Source of the DNA: Deltaproteobacteria bacterium | GTDB lineage: Bacteria > Myxococcota_A > Polyangia > HGW-17 > SLPX01 | Direction of reading: 5' to 3' | Assembly: GCA_011390535.1 (NCBI GenBank) | Contig: JAABSF010000026.1 | Coordinates: 1 to 10,798 of the forward strand | Length of the DNA: 10,798 nucleotides | In this document: positions 7,233 through 10,798 of the stretch, piece by piece | How the letters are laid out: each line of letters opens with the position of its first letter | How positions within the stretch are numbered: the stretch's first letter is position 1 | Notes under the pieces: generated by a model | The model's database searches: none | What the model saw: the letters and a program-made list of their open reading frames with translations, nothing else | Told to the model about the DNA's origin: nothing | Translations under genes and position numbers: made by a program

Positions 7233-8303
7233 ATGCGGAAAATGACCCTCAAAGTTACAGGCACAAGCCTGCTGGTGTTCCTGTTGGGGTTTGCTTGGGG
7301 CTGCACGAAAAAAGAGCCGGAAGCAGAGCAAAAGACAGAAAAAGAAAAAAAAGAGGACGTAAAAGAACGAGAGAGCTTTAAGGTTCCACCCTGTCCGGAG
7401 GAAGATAAAAACAAAATCGTTGCTAAGGTTGACGGCGTGGAGATAACAAAGTGTGAGCTTTATGATAAAATCCATCAGCTCAGCCCCTACATCCGCCGCC
7501 GATATACAACTCTTGAAAGAAAAAAAGAGTTTTTGGATAGAATCATTCGCTTCGAGCTTTTAGCCCAAGAGGCCAAAAGACAGGGGTTTGATAAAGACCC
7601 GGAGGTCAAGAGGGCCAGAAACGAAGTCATGGTCCAGAAGCTCTCCAGAAAGCTCTTTCAAGAGAAGTTCGATCCAAAGAACATAACAGAAAAAGAGCTG
7701 AAAGAGTTTTATGAGAAACATAAAAATGACTACAACAAACCTGCCATGGTGCGAATAAGCCATATCCTCTTGGGCTCAAAAGAAAAAGCTGAAAAACTAT
7801 TGGAAGAGTCGAAAAAAGCAGACTCCAGGGAGTTCCGTCAGTTAGCGAAAGAGAACTCCATGGACAAACAGACCAAAGACAGGGGCGGCGACATGCGTTA
7901 TTTCTCGGAAGACGCCGACAATGTGCCTAAACCCATTGTCGAGGCAGCTTTTAAGCTGGAAAAGCGGGGTGATGTAGCCGGGCCCATCAAAACAAAACAA
8001 GGGTGGCATATTATCCGCATGGCCGGACGCCGGCGTCCCATAGAGCGTGGCTTCCAGCAAGTGCGCCAGCTCCTAAAAAATAGGGTTCTCAGACAGAAGA
8101 GAATGGACGCACAAGAGAAATTTGTGGAAGACCTGAAAAAGAAAACTACGCCTTTCGAGATAATCGAAGAAAACCTCAAGGCTGTAAAAATATGCGCCGG
8201 GCCGGATAGAGCAAAACGGGGTTTGCCGCGGAGAAGACATCCGGACGGACATCACCATCATCACGGTAAAAAAGATGGAAAAGATAAAAAAGCCGACAAG
8301 TAG
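7233..8303 (+). CDS. PpiC-type peptidyl-prolyl isomerase, probable lipoprotein with His-rich C-terminus
   Basis: A 356-residue exported foldase predicted to catalyse cis-trans isomerisation of prolyl bonds in proteins crossing the periplasm. The N-terminus is a hydrophobic signal (residues 8-23) ending at Cys24 in FAWGC. This resembles a lipobox, though Trp at -2 is atypical, and it is followed by a Lys/Glu linker as in many anchored lipoproteins. Residues about 62-150 form a SurA-N-like helical chaperone region. The parvulin domain spans about 173-265, with both family histidines present: RISHILL (His177) and GWHII (His259), plus GGDMRYF between them. The tail after 310 is basic, with a His cluster (HPDGHHHHHG, His340-344) and Lys/Asp repeats, suggesting metal binding. 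It lies 58 nt after mfd and 18 nt before a paralogue of the same design. Prolyl isomerase family membership is secure; lipid anchoring is probable. Confidence 0.9.
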   Translation: MRKMTLKVTGTSLLVFLLGFAWGCTKKEPEAEQKTEKEKKEDVKERESFKVPPCPEEDKNKIVAKVDGVEITKCELYDKIHQLSPYIRRRYTTLERKKEFLDRIIRFELLAQEAKRQGFDKDPEVKRARNEVMVQKLSRKLFQEKFDPKNITEKELKEFYEKHKNDYNKPAMVRISHILLGSKEKAEKLLEESKKADSREFRQLAKENSMDKQTKDRGGDMRYFSEDADNVPKPIVEAAFKLEKRGDVAGPIKTKQGWHIIRMAGRRRPIERGFQQVRQLLKNRVLRQKRMDAQEKFVEDLKKKTTPFEIIEENLKAVKICAGPDRAKRGLPRRRHPDGHHHHHGKKDGKDKKADK

Positions 8304-8309
8304 ACCTTG

Positions 8310-8315
8310 AAGGAG
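8310..8315 (+). promoter_or_regulatory. Ribosome-binding site of the second PpiC gene
   Basis: AAGGAG lies 6 nt before the ATG at 8322. The in-frame TTG at 8307 precedes this site and so is not the start. Confidence 0.85.
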
Positions 8316-8321
8316 ACTAAA

Positions 8322-9521
8322 ATGAAAAATTTGAGAGAAAAGAAATATAAAATATTGTCGGTTACAGCCTTTTTGGCAGCCCTTGGAGCCGTTGCATTGG
8401 GCTCTGTATGGGCGCTTCAACCACAAGGCCAAAATCCTGACAAAAAGATCAAAAAACAAACATCGGCGGCTGAAAAAAAGGGCAAAGAAGACTGCGAAAT
8501 TTCTAAAGAAGATCGCAAAAAGGTGCTGGCAAAAATTGGAGATGCGGTGATCACGGTTGGTGATTTTGCTGATGAAATCAACAAAAAAAGCCCATATCTT
8601 CGTGCTCGTTACGAGTCCATGGACAAGAAAAAGGACCTGCTCAAGAGCATGGTGCGCCGAGAACTCTTGGCGGCGGAAGCGGCAAAGCGAGGGTTCGAAA
8701 AAAATGCCGACGTTCAGAGAAGCATGAAGCAGGTAATGATACAAAAACTATTGAATCACACCTTTGAAGAACGGGTCAAAAAGGCGGGCATTCCGGAAGA
8801 AGAGCTGAAAAAGTTCTACCAAGATCATATAAAAGAATACGACAAACCGGAACAAGTGAGGGTCAGCCATATCCTCGTAGCAGACATGGGTACAGCCAAA
8901 AAGGTTAAGGAAGAGGCCGACAAAAAAGGCAGTGATATGCGAGCCTGGAGGGAGTTGGTCCGGAAATACTCAACAGACAAGAAAACAAAGGTGCGCGGAG
9001 GAGACCTTCGTTACTTCCCTGAAGATGCTGAAAACATTCAAAAAGAGATAATAGTAGCGGCATTTAAAATGGAAAAGCCCGGAACAATCTCAGGGCCGAT
9101 AAAAACAAAAGAAGGTTTTCATATCATCCGCTTGACACACCGGAGAAAAGCTTTCAAGCGTACATTTGACGAAGTCAAAGATCAGATTGAACAACGCATC
9201 CTGAGACGGAAACGGTCGGAGGTCGTTCAGTCGTACGTAAAAGAGTTGCGCGAGAAGGCAAAGCTGGAAATCAATGATGAAGAGTTGAAAACCTTAAAAG
9301 TGGACACAAGAACACCTGTCCGCGGCAGAGCTGGAGGCAGAGGCGGCAAACGCCTTCAACATCTTCGCAAAGATATGAAAAAACGACGCCGCGGCGGAAA
9401 AGGGAAAAGAGGGATGCGGGGGGGGCGTGGACCCAGGAGAAGACGCAGAGGCGGAGGCCCAGGCATGCGTAGAGGCAGAGGTCCCAAGCAAGGAAAAGAC
9501 AAAAGCCCCGCCAACAAATAA
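8322..9521 (+). CDS. PpiC-type peptidyl-prolyl isomerase with Arg/Gly-rich tail
   Basis: A 399-residue exported parvulin-family foldase. A cleavable signal peptide is clear: Lys/Arg-rich n-region, hydrophobic residues 11-27, and a VWA site with cleavage after Ala31. There is no lipobox Cys. A charged linker leads to a SurA-N-like helical region (about 70-160, including SPYLRARYESMDKKK). The parvulin domain spans about 179-273 with both histidines, RVSHILV (His183) and GFHII (His267), and GGDLRYFPEDAEN, nearly the same as in the preceding gene, so the two look like a tandem duplication. The last 69 residues (331-399) are extremely basic: 19 Arg, 10 Lys and 19 Gly, with RGG-like runs. Nothing in the PpiC family requires such a tail; it could bind acidic cell-envelope polymers, membranes or nucleic acid (inference). 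A run of eight G at 9418-9425 lies inside the tail coding sequence. The gene sits 18 nt after the previous one, probably in the same operon. Confidence 0.9.
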   Translation: MKNLREKKYKILSVTAFLAALGAVALGSVWALQPQGQNPDKKIKKQTSAAEKKGKEDCEISKEDRKKVLAKIGDAVITVGDFADEINKKSPYLRARYESMDKKKDLLKSMVRRELLAAEAAKRGFEKNADVQRSMKQVMIQKLLNHTFEERVKKAGIPEEELKKFYQDHIKEYDKPEQVRVSHILVADMGTAKKVKEEADKKGSDMRAWRELVRKYSTDKKTKVRGGDLRYFPEDAENIQKEIIVAAFKMEKPGTISGPIKTKEGFHIIRLTHRRKAFKRTFDEVKDQIEQRILRRKRSEVVQSYVKELREKAKLEINDEELKTLKVDTRTPVRGRAGGRGGKRLQHLRKDMKKRRRGGKGKRGMRGGRGPRRRRRGGGPGMRRGRGPKQGKDKSPANK

Positions 9522-9533
9522 ATCCAGGTGTTG

Positions 9534-9549
9534 AGGTGAGAGAACACCT
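9534..9549 (+). promoter_or_regulatory. Hairpin covering the Shine-Dalgarno region of the SurA-like gene
   Basis: AGGTG (9534-9538) pairs perfectly with CACCT (9545-9549) around the loop AGAGAA. The left arm holds most of GAGGTGAG, the best ribosome-binding candidate for the ATG at 9551, and the alternative GTG start at 9536. It directly abuts a second inverted repeat over the ATG. Confidence 0.45.
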
Positions 9550-9572
9550 AATGCTTTTAAGGCAAAGCATTA
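9549..9572 (+). promoter_or_regulatory. Inverted repeat enclosing the ATG of the SurA-like gene
   Basis: TAATGCTTT (9549-9557) and AAAGCATTA (9564-9572) are perfect 9-bp arms around a 6-nt loop TAAGGC. The ATG at 9551 lies inside the left arm. There is no following T-run, so it is not an intrinsic terminator. In mRNA it would mask the start codon, consistent with structure-controlled translation or with initiation at the ATG further down at 9593. Confidence 0.45.
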
Positions 9573-10663
9573 AATGCAGTAGTGACGAGAATATGAAACA
9601 AAATGCCGGCACACAAACAATTCCCGAATCCGGTGGCCGATCCATCCCTCCGTGCTGCTTTGTTCAAAAGAAAAAAAGATTAGCTTATCTTTGTGCATGT
9701 GCTTTTTTTGGGGCGTTGCTTTTAACGCCGCCTAAAGCCGGCGCATCCATAATAGTGGAAAGGATAGCAGCCGTTGTAAACGGTCAAATAATCCTTCTAT
9801 CGGATGTAAACTCACGGTTGCGCCCTTATATGCAAAGGCTGATGAAAATCGAAGATCCCAACGCTCGTCGCCAGGCTCGAAAAAAGTTACAGAACGAACA
9901 ACTGCAGCGCCTGATAGAAGAAAAACTTATCCTGGGAGAGGCCAACCGGAGAAAAATTCAAATCTCCGAAGCTGAAGTGAATCGGGCCATTAAATCTGTT
10001 ATGGATGAAAACAATGTCGACTATGATGGGCTGAAAGCCGCCCTTAAGGCCCAAGGGTATTCAATGTCGCAATACAAACAAGACCTGAAACAACAAATAC
10101 TCAGGCTGAAGGTCTTGAACATGGCGGTCCGCTCCAGGATATCCGTATCAGATGATGACGTTAAGGCTTTTTACCAGAAGCAGAAGAGGCGGTTGGGAGT
10201 GGACATGAAAATCGAGGCGCAATTAATATTGCTTCGCCTCCCCCAAAGAGGTGCCCAGCGCAGAAAAAAACTACAAGTTGCCTACACCACCATCAACACA
10301 ATCAAAAGAAAGCTGGAGAAAAAGGCTGCGTCTTTCGCGTCACTTGCAGAAAAATATTCCGACCACCCCTCGGCCTCAAAAGGTGGTTTGGTTGGGTACA
10401 TTGGGCAAGGCGATCTGCCCCCGGCGTTAGAGAAAATAGTCTTCTCCGCTCAAACTAAAAAAGGGCAGGTAATAGGCCCTGTGGAAACCGACGAAGGAAT
10501 TTATCTCCTAAAAATAGGCGACAAACAAGACTCTGAAGCACTTCCCTTTAATGAAGTCAAAAACAAACTTAGAAAGCAGATTTTTCAAAAACGGCTGGAA
10601 AAAGAGACTCAACAGTGGCTGGATCAACTCCGCCGGAAGGCCTATATAGATATAAAGCTGTAA
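9551..10663 (+). CDS. SurA-like periplasmic chaperone with degenerate parvulin domain
   Basis: A 370-residue protein (from ATG 9551) resembling SurA, which escorts outer-membrane proteins through the periplasm. After an unusually long n-region there is a signal peptide with KKKR at 40-43, a hydrophobic core at 44-58 and cleavage after AGA (Ala65). The mature protein opens with the SurA hallmark IIVERIAAVVNGQIILLSDV and a long helical SurA-N region. One parvulin domain follows (about 219-325: YSDHPSASKGGLVGYIGQGDLPPALEKIVFSA in outline), whereas E. coli SurA has two. Both signature histidines are replaced: Gln224 in EAQLILL and Tyr318 in GIYLLKI, so isomerase activity is doubtful and chaperone activity more likely. 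The C-terminal helix (LRKQIFQKRLEKETQQWLD) matches the family. Alternative starts are GTG 9536 and ATG 9593; inverted repeats over the first two make the start uncertain. It lies 29 nt after the second PpiC gene. Confidence 0.85.
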   Translation: MLLRQSIKCSSDENMKQNAGTQTIPESGGRSIPPCCFVQKKKRLAYLCACAFFGALLLTPPKAGASIIVERIAAVVNGQIILLSDVNSRLRPYMQRLMKIEDPNARRQARKKLQNEQLQRLIEEKLILGEANRRKIQISEAEVNRAIKSVMDENNVDYDGLKAALKAQGYSMSQYKQDLKQQILRLKVLNMAVRSRISVSDDDVKAFYQKQKRRLGVDMKIEAQLILLRLPQRGAQRRKKLQVAYTTINTIKRKLEKKAASFASLAEKYSDHPSASKGGLVGYIGQGDLPPALEKIVFSAQTKKGQVIGPVETDEGIYLLKIGDKQDSEALPFNEVKNKLRKQIFQKRLEKETQQWLDQLRRKAYIDIKL

Positions 10664-10798
10664 TACGTGAGTTTACATCTAAAGAGTCAACTAACACCCT
10701 ATATCAACTCAAAAAACTGGGAACACTCGTTTTCCAACCTCCACAACCGCCTCAACAAAACTCAAACAAGCATGCTTTTGAACTTAAAATACCTTTAC

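Noticed and set aside
8073..8744. A 223-codon open frame on the minus strand
   Set aside because: It lies opposite the ends of two clear PpiC genes, its translation is Phe/Leu-rich as expected from antisense of Lys-rich coding DNA, and it has no family motif.
9271..9645. Minus-strand open frames opposite the Arg/Gly tail
   Set aside because: Cys/Leu/Ala/Pro-rich translations result from the reverse complement of repetitive Arg/Gly codons; there is no plausible ribosome site or domain.
10664..10798. Possible terminator or gene start after the SurA-like gene
   Set aside because: Only 4-5 bp weak pairings and no start with a ribosome site; the sequence is too short to call anything.

Overview
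The window is about 10.8 kb of moderately AT-leaning, Lys-rich coding DNA from a Gram-negative bacterium. The evidence for an outer membrane is a run of exported parvulin-type foldases, one of them a probable lipoprotein and one SurA-like. The order mfd, then PpiC-type isomerases, then surA-like is familiar from deltaproteobacterial lineages (Desulfobacterota/Myxococcota in the broad sense). That assignment is an inference from gene order and style; no rRNA or other marker is present to confirm it.

Layout. (1) At 2-1828 (+) is the 3' part of an FG-GAP/VCBS-like protein ending in an ASPIC/UnbV-type domain; its reading frame is open to the left edge. (2) Convergent to it, on the minus strand, are a macro-domain-like protein (2432-1905) and, upstream of that, a thioredoxin (3068-2697). 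They are separated by a 264-nt gap that holds an imperfect palindrome. (3) Divergent from the thioredoxin is mfd (3284-7174, +), the transcription-repair coupling factor, unusually long because of an extra Lys-rich segment in its second helicase lobe and an acidic linker nearer the N-terminus. (4) On the same strand follow three closely spaced exported peptidyl-prolyl isomerase-family genes: a probable PpiC lipoprotein with a His-rich tail (7233-8303), a PpiC paralogue with an extreme Arg/Gly/Lys tail (8322-9521), and a SurA-like chaperone (9551-10663) whose parvulin domain has lost both signature histidines. The last 135 nt (10664-10798) show no gene, RNA or convincing terminator.

How they fit together. 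The three foldase genes are 18 and 29 nt apart and probably form an operon for folding proteins in the periplasm and outer membrane; mfd lies 58 nt upstream and may be cotranscribed. The two PpiC proteins look like a tandem duplication that diverged in membrane anchoring and C-terminal tail. Thioredoxin and macro protein are cytoplasmic housekeeping or stress functions with no clear mechanistic link to the foldases.

The most interesting features are two adjoining inverted repeats that cover the ribosome-binding region and first ATG of the SurA-like gene, the Arg/Gly tail with a G8 tract inside its coding sequence, the degenerate SurA active site, and the Mfd insertion. I see no mobile element, CRISPR array, tRNA, rRNA or defence system.
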